Shown here one piece after another: positions 53,123 to 62,370 of a DNA stretch of 64,000 nucleotides. The stretch is from positions 107,468 to 171,467 of the forward strand of contig JALHNB010000008.1 in the NCBI GenBank assembly GCA_022843745.1. The letters are read 5' to 3'. Position 1 is the first letter of the stretch. Every line of letters starts with the position of its first letter. Source of the DNA: Anaerolineae bacterium (GTDB lineage Bacteria; Chloroflexota; Anaerolineae; Aggregatilineales; Phototrophicaceae). The translations under genes and the position numbers were made by a program. The notes beneath the pieces are model-generated. The model saw nothing but the letters and a program-made list of their open reading frames with translations, had not been told where the DNA came from and searched no databases.

Positions 53123-53892
53123 TATCGGTATAAATCCTGTTCAGCCGGACGATACAGATCATTTGCCTGTCCTTCACCAGAAGGAAATTGCAGCCCGCGC
53201 AGGTGCGTCACCGGACGGCCTTCGTCACCTTCGCCGCTGAGGAGATGCGCAGCAGATGCGACCAGATCGCCATAACCCGACATACTGATTTTGAGCTTGC
53301 GACCAAACAAATCCGACTGACCACGTAAATCCAGCAGCGCGGGCATCCCAGCCACGCCAATTGCCACGCCAACATTGCCCATGCGAAACGGCCTGCCATG
53401 CGAATCGCTGATGACAACAGCCACATTTGCACCTGTAATCTCAGACAATCGAGCGCAAATGATTCGCGCGGATTCATCGGGATCGAGAGGCATTAATAAA
53501 ACGCGCTCATCGCCACCTTCCAGATTCGATTGGTCGATTCCGGCATTGGCACTGATGAAGCCTAAACGATGCTGAACGACGAGAACGCCACGTGATTTCC
53601 GTGAGATACCCTGGCTTTCCTGCAAAACAAGCTCGACCACACGCGGGTCTTTGCTGGTTTCTTCCGCCAGTTCGAGCGCCTGCGCCCCCGGCGTAACGGT
53701 ATTGAGATCGACAATCCGGCCTTCAGATTTGGAGACAATTTTCGAGGTGACGACCAGTGCATCCCCGTCTTGCAGTGTCAATCCGACGCGCGAAAACCCA
53801 TCAAGAATGATTTGTACAAGGTCATCGCCCGGCTGAATCAGCGGGATTCCGGGCAAAGCTGTGATCGTCAAAGAAACAGGTTGAGCATTCAC
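53122..53892 (-). CDS. cofE: CofE, coenzyme F420-0:L-glutamate ligase
   Basis: Adds gamma-linked glutamates to F420-0, GTP-dependent. 256 aa, GTG start. LPGIPLIQPGDDLVQIILDGF, LQDGDALVVTSKIVSKSEGRIV, HRLGFISANAGIDQSNLEGGDERVLLMPLDPDESARIICARL, VAVVISDSHGRPFRMGNVGVAIGVAGMPALLDLRGQSDLFGR are CofE motifs. Two bases separate it from the fno stop. Confidence 0.96.
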   Translation of the reverse strand: MNAQPVSLTITALPGIPLIQPGDDLVQIILDGFSRVGLTLQDGDALVVTSKIVSKSEGRIVDLNTVTPGAQALELAEETSKDPRVVELVLQESQGISRKSRGVLVVQHRLGFISANAGIDQSNLEGGDERVLLMPLDPDESARIICARLSEITGANVAVVISDSHGRPFRMGNVGVAIGVAGMPALLDLRGQSDLFGRKLKISMSGYGDLVASAAHLLSGEGDEGRPVTHLRGLQFPSGEGQANDLYRPAEQDLYR

Positions 53893-53894
53893 CG

Positions 53895-54569
53895 TTAACT
53901 TAAACCTGTGATGCGAATCCCCGACCCTTTAACGGCATATTTTTTGTTGATGTAGAGCAGGACAGGGGTTAATGACTCAATCGCAATCGCGTTCGCCAAA
54001 GCTCCCGCATCTATTCCGCGCATCCCGGCAGCCTCGGCCAGTTTAATCACATCGGCTTTAGCGCTTTCGTCATCACCACAGATCAGCACATCGCAATCGA
54101 CTTTATAATCGGGGTCAACCAGTTTTTCCGCGCTGACATTCTGAAAGGCCGCCACGACACGCACAGACTCACCCAAATATGTCTGGGCTTCGAGCGCGGC
54201 GGATTTCCCCTCCGGCAAATGCACGGTGCGTACTTTGGGTGGATTCAGCGGCACGGTCAGATCAACGACGACCTTGCCTGCCAACTGCTCTTTCACGCTT
54301 TCCAATGTGGTTTTATGGGCCGTATAAGGAACACTCAGTACCACCATATCCGCCGCAGTCGCAGCAGCGCCGTTTTCCATGCCCGAAAGATAATCACCAC
54401 CGAGTTGTTGATTCATTTCCGCCGCACGGCTAACCGCACGTTCGCCATCACGCGAGCCAATAATCACATGGTAGCCGTTCTGCGCCCAGCGCATCGCCAG
54501 CCCCGAACCCTCTTTGCCTGTGCCGCCCAGCACAGCAATTGTTATCAACGTCCCGCGATCTGTGGTCAT
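53895..54569 (-). CDS. NADPH-dependent F420 reductase (Fno)
   Basis: Moves hydride between NADPH and F420, 224 aa. IAVLGGTGKEGSGLAMRWAQNGYHVIIGSRDGERA, MVVLSVPYTAHKTTLE, VVDLTVPLNPP, VAAFQNVSAEKL and DVLICGDDESAK...GMRGIDAGALANAIAIESLTPVLLYINKKY are typical NPD-family segments. First gene of the F420 operon (fno-cofE-nitroreductase-cofD-cofC-LLM). Confidence 0.94.
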   Translation of the reverse strand: MTTDRGTLITIAVLGGTGKEGSGLAMRWAQNGYHVIIGSRDGERAVSRAAEMNQQLGGDYLSGMENGAAATAADMVVLSVPYTAHKTTLESVKEQLAGKVVVDLTVPLNPPKVRTVHLPEGKSAALEAQTYLGESVRVVAAFQNVSAEKLVDPDYKVDCDVLICGDDESAKADVIKLAEAAGMRGIDAGALANAIAIESLTPVLLYINKKYAVKGSGIRITGLS

Positions 54570-54596
54570 GGATTTATCTTTCTGAATATGTTCTCT

Positions 54597-54623
54597 GTGG
54601 GCGCACGGCTGTGCGCCCCTACA
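54597..54623. repeat. Dispersed palindromic CCCCTACA element, copy 4
   Basis: GGGCGCAC (54599-54606) with GTGCGCCC (54611-54618), followed by CTACAA; same structure as the copy at 24752. It lies between ssnA and fno and could act as a transcript hairpin. Confidence 0.8.
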
Positions 54624-54644
54624 ACACGCGATTTTAAAACAAAT

Positions 54645-55991
54645 TTACAGCGTCGCTTTTGCGTTCGCGGTATAGCGTTCCCACACTTTCGGCGCGAGTG
54701 CCAACGCTTCTTCGGCGATTGCCTTTTCATCCAGCGTCAGAAGTTGGCGATCCCGCATCAGGACGATGCCATTAACGATGGTTGCCGTTACCATCGAAGC
54801 CTCAAAGCCGAATAAAATATGCCAGGGTAGATTGCCGCCCGTTAGCGGCGTGAACGCATGATAATCGACAAAAATCAAATCGGCTACTGCACCTTCGACC
54901 AATTCCCCCAGGCGCAATTTTGGGAAAAATTTCTCAGCCAGACGTGCATTATGATGAGTTGCCATCCGCGCAATATCCGCGCCATTCGCTCGGCGGGGGT
55001 CGCGGTTCGCAACTTTGTGCAGGAAATAAGCCGCTTTCCAGTCTTCCCACATATTATTGCTGAAGCCATCATTCCCCAGGCAAACTTTCATGCCATGCTT
55101 CAGCATGTCGTCAATCGCTGCCGCCCCAACCGCGTTGTTCATGTTGGAGCGCGGCTGATGGGTAATCCAGGTGCCAGTTTCCTGCAAAATTGCGCGTTCA
55201 GCTTCGTCAATATGGACGCAGTGAGCCGCGATAGTCTTATCTCCCCAAATGCCAAACTCGTGTAATCGCTGGACAACTCGCTTCCCGCTGCGGCGCAGGC
55301 TGTCCTCTTCATCGGCTTCGTGTTCGGCGACATGGACATGAAAACCTTCGCCCGCCGGGATCGCATCCGCACACGCTCTCAGCGCCTCATCATGCAACGT
55401 CAGACTGGCGTGGAGGCCAAACGTCCCGGCTACTAAGGCGCGATTTTTGCTGGCTTCCATAAAGCGCACGTTCTCGTCAATGCCGGCGTACATTTTGTCG
55501 TCGCCCTCACGATCCGTCACTTCGTAACATAGTACAGCACGTATGCCCGCCTGCTCCACTGCATCCGCGATCACATCGAGGCTACCATCAATAAAGTTGG
55601 GACTGGCATGATGATCAATCAGCATCGTCGTGCCGTGTTTGACCGCATCCACAAGGCAAACAAGCGCACTGGCACGAACCGTATCGCGATCCAGCGCTTT
55701 ATCCAAAGGCCACCACAAACGCTGCAAAATTTGTGGGAAATTCTCCGGCGCGGGGCCAGGAATCGCCATTCCGCGTGCATAAGCGCCATAAAAATGGGTA
55801 TGCGCACAGATATTACCGGGCATGACCAACTGACCACGTGCGTCGATTTTTTCAGCCTGTGGGTAACGTACCAGCAAATCCATCGTCGGTGCGATAGCGC
55901 GAATCAAACCATTTTCGATATACAGGGCATGATCAACCAAAATCTGGCTGGATTCACCCCAGGTTATCAGCGTCGCGTTGGTAATGAGCAT
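54645..55991 (-). CDS. ssnA: SsnA-type putative aminohydrolase
   Basis: Amidohydrolase of the TRZ/ATZ deaminase group, 448 aa. Metal motif GNICAHTHFYGAYARGM, FHVHVAEHEADEEDSL, IAAHCVHIDEAE and LGNDGFSNNMWEDWKAAYFLHK. RLWWPLDKALDRDTVRASALVCLVDAVKHGTTMLIDHHASPNFIDGSLDVI closely follows E. coli SsnA (LWWRLDRALD, IDHHASP). SsnA proteins co-occur with selenium-dependent molybdenum hydroxylases, in line with YqeC, MocA and XdhC in this window. Substrate not established; guanine- or pterin-like deamination is plausible. The 75-bp gap to fno carries a palindromic repeat. Confidence 0.88.
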   Translation of the reverse strand: MLITNATLITWGESSQILVDHALYIENGLIRAIAPTMDLLVRYPQAEKIDARGQLVMPGNICAHTHFYGAYARGMAIPGPAPENFPQILQRLWWPLDKALDRDTVRASALVCLVDAVKHGTTMLIDHHASPNFIDGSLDVIADAVEQAGIRAVLCYEVTDREGDDKMYAGIDENVRFMEASKNRALVAGTFGLHASLTLHDEALRACADAIPAGEGFHVHVAEHEADEEDSLRRSGKRVVQRLHEFGIWGDKTIAAHCVHIDEAERAILQETGTWITHQPRSNMNNAVGAAAIDDMLKHGMKVCLGNDGFSNNMWEDWKAAYFLHKVANRDPRRANGADIARMATHHNARLAEKFFPKLRLGELVEGAVADLIFVDYHAFTPLTGGNLPWHILFGFEASMVTATIVNGIVLMRDRQLLTLDEKAIAEEALALAPKVWERYTANAKATL

Positions 55992-56114
55992 GGGCGTTTT
56001 TCTGAAATCAATCTACAAAATTATTACTCATATTGTAATTGACAGCCCGGAAATTAAAAGGGCGGTGCACCATCACAAAAAGACAATTTTGTTGTTGCCC
56101 AACTTCGCGTGACG

Positions 56115-56552
56115 CTAACCCTCGACCAGCGCTTTGAGATTCGCCAGACTTTTTTCCATCTGGTCGGTATTCATGCGCTCTAGCAGCAGCTTATCGGCAA
56201 TCGCGCCCAATCCGCCGCCTTGAGTCTCATAATTGAGCAGATTCGTCAATCTCGTTCCGCTTCCCTGTGGCGCATGACTCCAGCGACTCGTGCCTTTAAT
56301 CATGCCGCCTTCAATTTTGAAGAGAATATAGCTGCCAGGGGTGTATTCGAGAACGGTTTGGATGAGGTCAAAACTCATCGGCCCGGCCTTATAGAGCAGT
56401 TTGACCTTGCCGCCAACCTGGGGGTAAACGCTGTCTGGCTCGGATATTTCGACACCACTGAACCACTCCGCGATGCGATGACCGTCCAACGCAATCGCGT
56501 CTACATTTTGCCAACTGGTACCAATGACTGTGCTGCGTTCGATTTTTGCCAC
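56115..56552 (-). CDS. SRPBCC-fold (CoxG/polyketide cyclase-like) protein
   Basis: 145 aa START-like fold. KIERSTVIGTSWQNVDAIALDGHRIAEWFSGV at the N-terminus, PQVGGKVKLLYKAGPMSFDLIQTVLEYTPGSYILFKIEGGMIKGTSRWSHAPQGSGTRLTNLLNYETQGG in the middle, and a C-terminal helix MNTDQMEKSLANLKALVEG. GTG start with GGAG upstream. Monocistronic in appearance. Ligand unknown. Confidence 0.85.
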   Translation of the reverse strand: MAKIERSTVIGTSWQNVDAIALDGHRIAEWFSGVEISEPDSVYPQVGGKVKLLYKAGPMSFDLIQTVLEYTPGSYILFKIEGGMIKGTSRWSHAPQGSGTRLTNLLNYETQGGGLGAIADKLLLERMNTDQMEKSLANLKALVEG

Positions 56553-56683
56553 GTTTTCGCTCCTTTTTCATGAGACGTTCGTCAAGCATCATCGTACACC
56601 CGCATCGGTCAGCAAAAACTATCAAATTTGTATGATGCTTAATCGTTCAGCGGAATATAGACTATCTTTTACAACCACAATGT

Positions 56684-57361
56684 CTAATCATCCAGCGGAA
56701 TATTGACCATGACTGGCCCACCCTGCCGCGCGATCTCGGCACGAATTTTCGCCAGGATCGCGTCATCCTGCTGGGCAGCGTCCAGAAAGATCGTCTCCGG
56801 CGTGATCTCGGTTGATGCGATCACGGTTCCGTTTTGGCAGAGGATTCGAAGCTGTGGTGCGACTCCGGTTTCAGAACGCTCAACTTCCCAGAAGCGTTCA
56901 GATCGCACACCGCTGCTGCGAAGCGCATGGTAGACACGATCCACATAATAATCGGCGGTACTATAGAGATCGCTGATCTGCTGCGCGTGGACGAAACGAT
57001 CCCAGGTGGTATAGATAAAACTGAAGCGGCGGCGTGTCGGGTTGAGAATCGCGGGCGTTTTTTCGCGCAGATCGTCCAACTGGACTTTGTAATAGACATT
57101 GCCCGCATTGGGGTGATCGGCTTCATCCGGCAAAAGCTGGTGACGATAGACCAACTCCAATCCGGTACGCCGAGCAAAATAATGGATGCCGCTCTCACCA
57201 TTTTTGAAGGCTGTTTTGTTCAGAAAAAAAGCGATGTACTCCGTATTCACGCCGCGCGGCATCTGTACCTGTGGAATGCGATACCAATGTTCTTCACGCG
57301 CATAAGTCAGGTCACGTTTGCGTTTAATCACGCCTACCAGTACACGATCATCGGGGTACAT
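56684..57361 (-). CDS. Conserved-looking protein of unknown function
   Basis: 225 aa, soluble. YPDDRVLVGVIKRKRDLTYAREEHWYRIPQVQMPRGVNTEYIAFFLNKTAFKNGESGIHYFARRTGLELVYRHQLLPDEADHPNAGNVYYKVQLDDLREKTPAI, then a region with NPTRRRFSFIYTTWDRFVHAQQISDLYSTADYYVDRVYHAL. The HWYRIP and FIYTTWDRF blocks look nuclease- or ligand-like but I do not recognise the family. It begins 14 bp after the PLP enzyme stop and is probably co-transcribed with it. Confidence 0.75.
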   Translation of the reverse strand: MYPDDRVLVGVIKRKRDLTYAREEHWYRIPQVQMPRGVNTEYIAFFLNKTAFKNGESGIHYFARRTGLELVYRHQLLPDEADHPNAGNVYYKVQLDDLREKTPAILNPTRRRFSFIYTTWDRFVHAQQISDLYSTADYYVDRVYHALRSSGVRSERFWEVERSETGVAPQLRILCQNGTVIASTEITPETIFLDAAQQDDAILAKIRAEIARQGGPVMVNIPLDD

Positions 57362-57375
57362 CGCTCACACTTTCG

Positions 57376-58758
57376 TTATTTTCCCTCACGGAGCGCTACC
57401 AAACGCGAGTCGATTTCCTGAACCATACGTTGATGCGCAACCCACCACTCCGGGTCACGCTGGGCATCCAGTTCTTCAACGGTTTTACCCTGCTGCTCAA
57501 CCCAGGTGTAATATTTCAGGTTGTGCCAGCGTTCACGCGCTTCCGGCGTTCCGCGCGAAATCCAATCGGTGCGCATTCCGTGAAAAATGCCCTCAACACG
57601 CCCGACAGTCGCCGCTTCGTCCAGCTTGCCATAGCTTTCAGCCATGTCCGCCATGACCGAGTAATAACGATCCAGCGCATCCGTTGCGACGGTGACAATC
57701 ACGTCATCTTTTCCGAAGTGATAATATTTAGCGGTCTTAATCGCGCCCAGAATATTGCAGATGCCGCTGATACCAAACAGCGAACCCATCTGCTCGACCA
57801 ACGCAGCATCCATGCCATAGCGCTTGACCAATACAGCACGCGAATCGGCTTCAGCGAATATTTGCAGGCCTTTTTTGCATTCCATATCGTCGATGCACAT
57901 GATCGCGTCCATATTCCAGACGTTATGAATCCAGGTGACATGCTTGTCGCCAATGCCCTGAATATCATGTGAGCCGTAACCGTTGTTATAGAGGGTCGGG
58001 CATTGTGTTGGCTCAAGGCCGACAATTTTATGATCCGGCCAGACTTGTTTGAGGCGATCTCCTGCCGCGATAGTACCCGCGCTGCCCATCGCTGAGATAT
58101 AAGCAGAAATTTTGCCGCTTCCTATACCCTTTTTTGCTAATACGTCCGCCAATTCGACAATCGTGTTCCCGGTAACATGGTAATGGAAGCGATAATTACC
58201 CATCACTTCAAATTGATTCAGGATACGAATATCCGCGCCGCTGGCACGTAAGCGGTGGGTTTCGTCATAAATTTCTTTGACGTTGCTCTCCGAGCCTTTG
58301 GTTTTAATCACTTGTGCGCCGTAATTCTCGATGCGTTCGAAACGTTCGCGGCTCATGCCCTCTGGTAGTACGACCAGGCTTTTACAGCCCATCCGCCCGC
58401 CTACCCAAGCGCCGCCGATGCCGTAATTGCCCGTCGAAGGCCAAACCAGCGTATGCAAAGCCGGGTCTACTTCACCAAATAATTCTTTTTCCAGTAGCAC
58501 CGAATAGGCCGCACCGACTTTGTGGCTGCCAGACGGAAAATTTTTGCCGTAAATCACCACAATCGGCGCATCAACGCCTGTTAGCTCCGGCGGCAAAACG
58601 ATGTGGTAAATTTCGTCGTTTTCGTCGTGCCAGGTGATATTAAACAGGTTAACCGGATCAAGCGGATCATTGACACGCGCTTCGAGTGCCTTTTCGCGGA
58701 TGTGTGGAGCAATCTTGTGGGGATGAAGCATTTCTTCAAAAGTCGGGCCGGTAATCAC
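57376..58758 (-). CDS. PLP-dependent lyase/synthase of fold type II (tryptophan synthase beta superfamily)
   Basis: 460 aa. PLP lysine in GKNFPSGSHKVGAAYSVLLEKEL; substrate loop WPSTGNYGIGGAWVGGRMGCKSLVVLPEGMSRERFERIENYGAQVIKTKGSESNVKEIYDE; phosphate-binding AMGSAGTIAAGDRLKQ. These features resemble cysteine synthase-like proteins, but length and the C-terminal part (GIFHGMRTDWISRGTPEARERWHNLKYYTWVEQQGKT) set it apart, so the reaction is not assigned. GTG (VITGPTFEEML) is chosen because GGAGAG precedes it; an earlier GTG gives a poor leader. Confidence 0.85.
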   Translation of the reverse strand: MITGPTFEEMLHPHKIAPHIREKALEARVNDPLDPVNLFNITWHDENDEIYHIVLPPELTGVDAPIVVIYGKNFPSGSHKVGAAYSVLLEKELFGEVDPALHTLVWPSTGNYGIGGAWVGGRMGCKSLVVLPEGMSRERFERIENYGAQVIKTKGSESNVKEIYDETHRLRASGADIRILNQFEVMGNYRFHYHVTGNTIVELADVLAKKGIGSGKISAYISAMGSAGTIAAGDRLKQVWPDHKIVGLEPTQCPTLYNNGYGSHDIQGIGDKHVTWIHNVWNMDAIMCIDDMECKKGLQIFAEADSRAVLVKRYGMDAALVEQMGSLFGISGICNILGAIKTAKYYHFGKDDVIVTVATDALDRYYSVMADMAESYGKLDEAATVGRVEGIFHGMRTDWISRGTPEARERWHNLKYYTWVEQQGKTVEELDAQRDPEWWVAHQRMVQEIDSRLVALREGK

Positions 58759-58862
58759 GAATACTCTCCAAACATTGATAAAAATCAGATGCACACCAAA
58801 AGTGCCTACATCACCTGATTTTCAAATTAGAATCAGGCAAATTTCTTGTCAAAACAAGTCGA

Positions 58863-59102
58863 TCAGGTTTCTGTATCGTCATCAAGCAACTGCTTCTCAA
58901 GCAGCCGCATTTCATTGAGAAGTTCGTCGCGGCGATTTGCCAGTTCACGATAACGAGCGCGTCCCTCGTCCGTCATTTTCTCCGAGCCGCCGCCATACGC
59001 CATAATCAGCGCGTCAATTTCAGCATCGACGGCCTCATACTGCAAAACAATAGTGCGATACATTTGAACCTTGTCGAGGTCGCTTTTTTGATTATCTGTC
59101 AT
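58863..59102 (-). CDS. Small coiled-coil protein, unknown
   Basis: 79 aa, acidic, almost wholly helical: DKVQMYRTIVLQYEAVDAEIDALIMAYGGGSEKMTDEGRARYRELANRRDELLNEMRLLEKQLLDD. A helix-GGG-helix hairpin is likely. The ATG after the glycosyltransferase stop is chosen; a longer frame overlaps that gene. Last gene of the minus run from carbamate kinase (arcC, thrC, GT2, this). Not recognised. Confidence 0.75.
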   Translation of the reverse strand: MTDNQKSDLDKVQMYRTIVLQYEAVDAEIDALIMAYGGGSEKMTDEGRARYRELANRRDELLNEMRLLEKQLLDDDTET

Positions 59103-59112
59103 GTCGTCTCCG

Positions 59113-60102
59113 CTATTTTTCGGTTTCTGGTGTAACCTCGTGGGTTTTGGGAGATTCCTCTCGTTTGAATCCAACTTCTGTAGCAACAATGTAGAGAGGA
59201 CGATTGCGCGTTTCATCGTAAATGCGAGCGACGTACTGCCCCATCAGAAACAGAAAAAACAACTGGAATGAACTGAGCATCAACAGCAGCGCAATTGTCG
59301 TCACCTGTCCGCCAAGAAATCCGCTGCCGAGTATAATTCGCAGCACAGAAATAATCGGGATCGCCAACACCGCTAACACACCCAGAATAAAACTGACGTA
59401 AATCATGATTTGCAGGGGGAAGTACGAAAATCCGGTGACAGCATCCATCGCGAAGCTCACCATTTTGCGCAGTGGGTACTTTGTCTCTCCCCATTCCCGC
59501 GCTTCACGCACATACGTGATGCCCGTTTGTTTAAATCCGATCCAGCTCGTCATGCCGCGAATGAAACGATTATGTTCACGCATCGCCCCCAACGCATCAA
59601 CCACTTTCCTGTCCATGAGGCGAAAATCGCCCGTGTCCAATGGAATATCCACGTCGGTAATACGGTAGATCACGCGATAGAACATTTTCGCGGTCATCAA
59701 CTTGAACCAGCTTTCGCCCTTACGCTGCTCCCGCACGGCGTAAACAACTTGATACCCGGCCTTCCAGCGCTCGATCATCTCTAAAATCATCTCAGGCGGG
59801 TCTTGCAAATCAGCATCAATCACAACCGCAGCTTCGCCACTGGTATAGTCAAGCCCGGCGGTCACGGCGATCTGATGACCGAAATTGCGGGCAAAATTGA
59901 CGACCTTAATCCGCGAATCTTTCTTTGAGAGTGCTTCTAGCAGTTCGAACGAGCGATCTCGACTGCCATCATTGACCGTCACCAGTTCCCAGGTTTCGCC
60001 TGTCGAATCCATCACCTGGCAGATTCGATCATATAGATTCTGAATATTACCTTCTTCGTTGTAAATCGGAGCAACAATCGAATAGCGCGGTCTGTCGTTC
60101 AT
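59113..60102 (-). CDS. GT2 family glycosyltransferase (polyprenyl-phosphate sugar transferase type)
   Basis: 329 aa. GT-A catalytic domain: YSIVAPIYNEEGNIQNLYDRI, TVNDGSRDRSFELLEAL, NFGHQIAVTAGLDYTSGEAAVVIDADLQDPPEMILEMIERW, VDIPLDTGDFRLMDRKVVDAL, RGMTSWIGFKQTGITYVREAREWGETKYPLRKM. Two C-terminal membrane segments (MIYVSFILGVLAVLAIPIISVL; ALLLMLSSFQLFFLFLMGQYVARIYDE), as in GtrB/DPM1-like enzymes that make undecaprenyl-phosphate sugars. Eight bases after thrC. Confidence 0.92.
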   Translation of the reverse strand: MNDRPRYSIVAPIYNEEGNIQNLYDRICQVMDSTGETWELVTVNDGSRDRSFELLEALSKKDSRIKVVNFARNFGHQIAVTAGLDYTSGEAAVVIDADLQDPPEMILEMIERWKAGYQVVYAVREQRKGESWFKLMTAKMFYRVIYRITDVDIPLDTGDFRLMDRKVVDALGAMREHNRFIRGMTSWIGFKQTGITYVREAREWGETKYPLRKMVSFAMDAVTGFSYFPLQIMIYVSFILGVLAVLAIPIISVLRIILGSGFLGGQVTTIALLLMLSSFQLFFLFLMGQYVARIYDETRNRPLYIVATEVGFKREESPKTHEVTPETEK

Positions 60103-60109
60103 GTAGCCT

Positions 60110-61360
60110 CTATAAATTTAATGCCTGTCGAACAGATGCCAGGTCAGGTTGAACACGGATCGCCCCTGTTACCGATTCCTGGGCGCGTTTCACATCTTTT
60201 AAGCCGCTGCCTGTCACCAACAGTACAATTTCATCATCTGGATGTATCCAATTTAATTCTACAGCACGTTTCGCACCAGCGTAAACTGCGGCGGCAGCAG
60301 GTTCGGCAAAAACCCCTGTTAATCGCGCTAACTTCGGGATACTGGCGATGATGTCCGCATCCGAAACGGCTAGAAATCCCCCACTAGTCTTCCGTACTGC
60401 CCGCAGCGCTTTGGAGCGATCACGCGGCACACCTGCCGAAATACTGTCGGCGATTGTATCGGCTGGCTGCGGCTGCATATCGACGGCGTTCAGATTTTGC
60501 TCCCACGCTTTCACCAATGCTGAACTTCCTTCTGCTTGTACACCGATCAGGCGCGGAATCCGCTTTATCCAACCCAATTGATATAAATCCCAGAAGCCTT
60601 TGTGAACGCCAGCAAGTATATTACCGTCGCCTACACTGACGATCAATGCCTCCGGTACGTGCCATTCCATTTGCTCCGCGATTTCGTAAGCGACGGTCTT
60701 TTTGCCTTCTATCGTAAACGGATTGATGCCCGTATTGCGGCAGTACCAGCCCTGCTGCTGCGACATCTCAAAACACAAATCAAACGCCTGATCGTATGTC
60801 CCTTCGACCAGCAGGACCTTCGCACCATACACGCGAAGCTGTGCGATTTTGGCTTCCGGGGCTGTCGCAGGTACGAAAATAATGATGTCGATTTTCGCCG
60901 TTTCTACAGATGCGCCCACACCAGAGAGCGCCGCCGCTGCGTTGCCTGTGCTGGCTGCGCTGACCACACTGATGCCCTTTTCAATCGCGCGGGAAACCAC
61001 CATTGCGCTGGCACGATCTTTCAACGAGGCCGTAGGGTTTTGCCCGTCATCCTTGACCCACGCGCGGCGCACACCCAGATTTTCGGCCAATCGGCGCGAA
61101 TCGAGCAGCGGCGTATAGCCTACTTGCAGGGGTGGGACGACTGTTTCCGGTGAAATCGGCAGCAAATCACGATAGCGCCACATGGATGGCTCACGATTTA
61201 TACGCAGCGAGTCGCGATCCAGTTGCGTTTTAAGCGCGTCATAGTCGTACAGCACGTCCAAAGTGCCGACTAACCCACAGTGTGGGCAGGCATACTGCAC
61301 TGACTCTGGCGCATAGGATCGCAGACAAATCGAGCAGCGCAGTTCTTGTATTGTTGCCAT
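60110..61360 (-). CDS. thrC: Threonine synthase
   Basis: PLP enzyme converting O-phosphohomoserine to threonine, 416 aa. N-terminal zinc-ribbon CSICLRSYAPESVQYACPHCG; PLP lysine in DGQNPTASLKDRASAMVVSRAIEKG; SAASTGNAAAALSGVGASV; YRNTGINPFTIEGKKTVAYEIAEQM-like segment; VSVGDGNILAGVHKGFWDLY; and IVLLVTGSGLKD. Fifteen bases after carbamate kinase. Confidence 0.92.
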   Translation of the reverse strand: MATIQELRCSICLRSYAPESVQYACPHCGLVGTLDVLYDYDALKTQLDRDSLRINREPSMWRYRDLLPISPETVVPPLQVGYTPLLDSRRLAENLGVRRAWVKDDGQNPTASLKDRASAMVVSRAIEKGISVVSAASTGNAAAALSGVGASVETAKIDIIIFVPATAPEAKIAQLRVYGAKVLLVEGTYDQAFDLCFEMSQQQGWYCRNTGINPFTIEGKKTVAYEIAEQMEWHVPEALIVSVGDGNILAGVHKGFWDLYQLGWIKRIPRLIGVQAEGSSALVKAWEQNLNAVDMQPQPADTIADSISAGVPRDRSKALRAVRKTSGGFLAVSDADIIASIPKLARLTGVFAEPAAAAVYAGAKRAVELNWIHPDDEIVLLVTGSGLKDVKRAQESVTGAIRVQPDLASVRQALNL

Positions 61361-61375
61361 AAATTTGTCCTGTTT

Positions 61376-62323
61376 TTATCCCGGCACAACCCGCGTTCCA
61401 GTTTCACCACGCAGCGCCCGCGCCAGATTTGGTGGATCGGTTATAAGAGCTTGCGGGCCGCCCATTCGCACAAAGTCCATTGCCGCTTCGATTTTTGGCA
61501 GCATACTCCCCGGCGCGAAATGTCCCTCATCCATATACTGCTGCGCTTCGGCGAGTGTCATCTGGTCGAGTTCACGCTGGTCAGGTTTGTTAAAATTGAG
61601 CGCCACTTTTTCAACGCCTGTCGAAATAATGAACAAATCTGCCCGCAAAATCTGTGCCAACAAACTGCTGGCGCGGTCTTTGTCGATCACCGCGTAGACA
61701 CCGCGCAAATTACCCTGCGCATCACGAATCACCGGAATTCCGCCGCCCCCGCCCGCGATGACGACATAATTACTCATCATCAGCGCCTTGATCGCGTTGA
61801 TCTCCTGAAACGCCAGCGGCTTGGGTGACGCGACGACCCGCCGCCAACCCCGTCCGGCATCCTCCATCACCGACCAACCCTCAGCCTCGAATTTTCGCGC
61901 TTCCGTTTCAGTCATAAAACTGCCAATCGGCTTATCCGGATTTTTGAACGCCGGATCATTCGCATCCACTAGCGTTTGCGTCACAACCGTCAAAATCGTG
62001 CGGTTGATTCCGAGCCGCCGGATTGCATTATCAAGCGATTGTTGCAGCATGTAACCTATCGAACCCTGCGTATCCGCGCCGATCAAATCCAGCGGCACAT
62101 CATGGATGCCCTGTTGAGCAGCAATTTCTGCGCGGCGCAGGATAAAACCAACCTGCGGCCCGTTGCCATGCGTCACAACAATGCTCCACCCGGCAGCGAT
62201 CATCTGCGCGATATGTTTGCACGTTTCGCGCACGGCCTCCCACTGTTGAGAAACTTCCGGGTGTTTGGGGTCAGTAATCAAAGAATTACCGCCAATCGCG
62301 ACAACTGCTAATTTATCAACCAT
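61376..62323 (-). CDS. arcC: Carbamate kinase
   Basis: Makes ATP from carbamoyl phosphate and ADP, 315 aa. VVAIGGNSLI, IVVTHGNGPQVGFILRRAEIA, DLIGADTQGSIGYMLQQSLDNAIR, TVVTQTLVDANDPAFKNPDKPIGSFM, GWRRVVASPKPLAFQEINAIKALMMSNYVVIAGGGGGIPVI, YAVIDKDRASSLLAQILRADLFIISTGVEKVALNFNKPDQ and FAPGSMLPKIEAAMDFV are all canonical. No arcA or arcB is adjacent. Start ATG. Confidence 0.96.
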   Translation of the reverse strand: MVDKLAVVAIGGNSLITDPKHPEVSQQWEAVRETCKHIAQMIAAGWSIVVTHGNGPQVGFILRRAEIAAQQGIHDVPLDLIGADTQGSIGYMLQQSLDNAIRRLGINRTILTVVTQTLVDANDPAFKNPDKPIGSFMTETEARKFEAEGWSVMEDAGRGWRRVVASPKPLAFQEINAIKALMMSNYVVIAGGGGGIPVIRDAQGNLRGVYAVIDKDRASSLLAQILRADLFIISTGVEKVALNFNKPDQRELDQMTLAEAQQYMDEGHFAPGSMLPKIEAAMDFVRMGGPQALITDPPNLARALRGETGTRVVPG

Positions 62324-62370
62324 TCTTTGCTCTCAGCTTTCAGCCATCAGCCAATGCGTGAAAGGTTATT

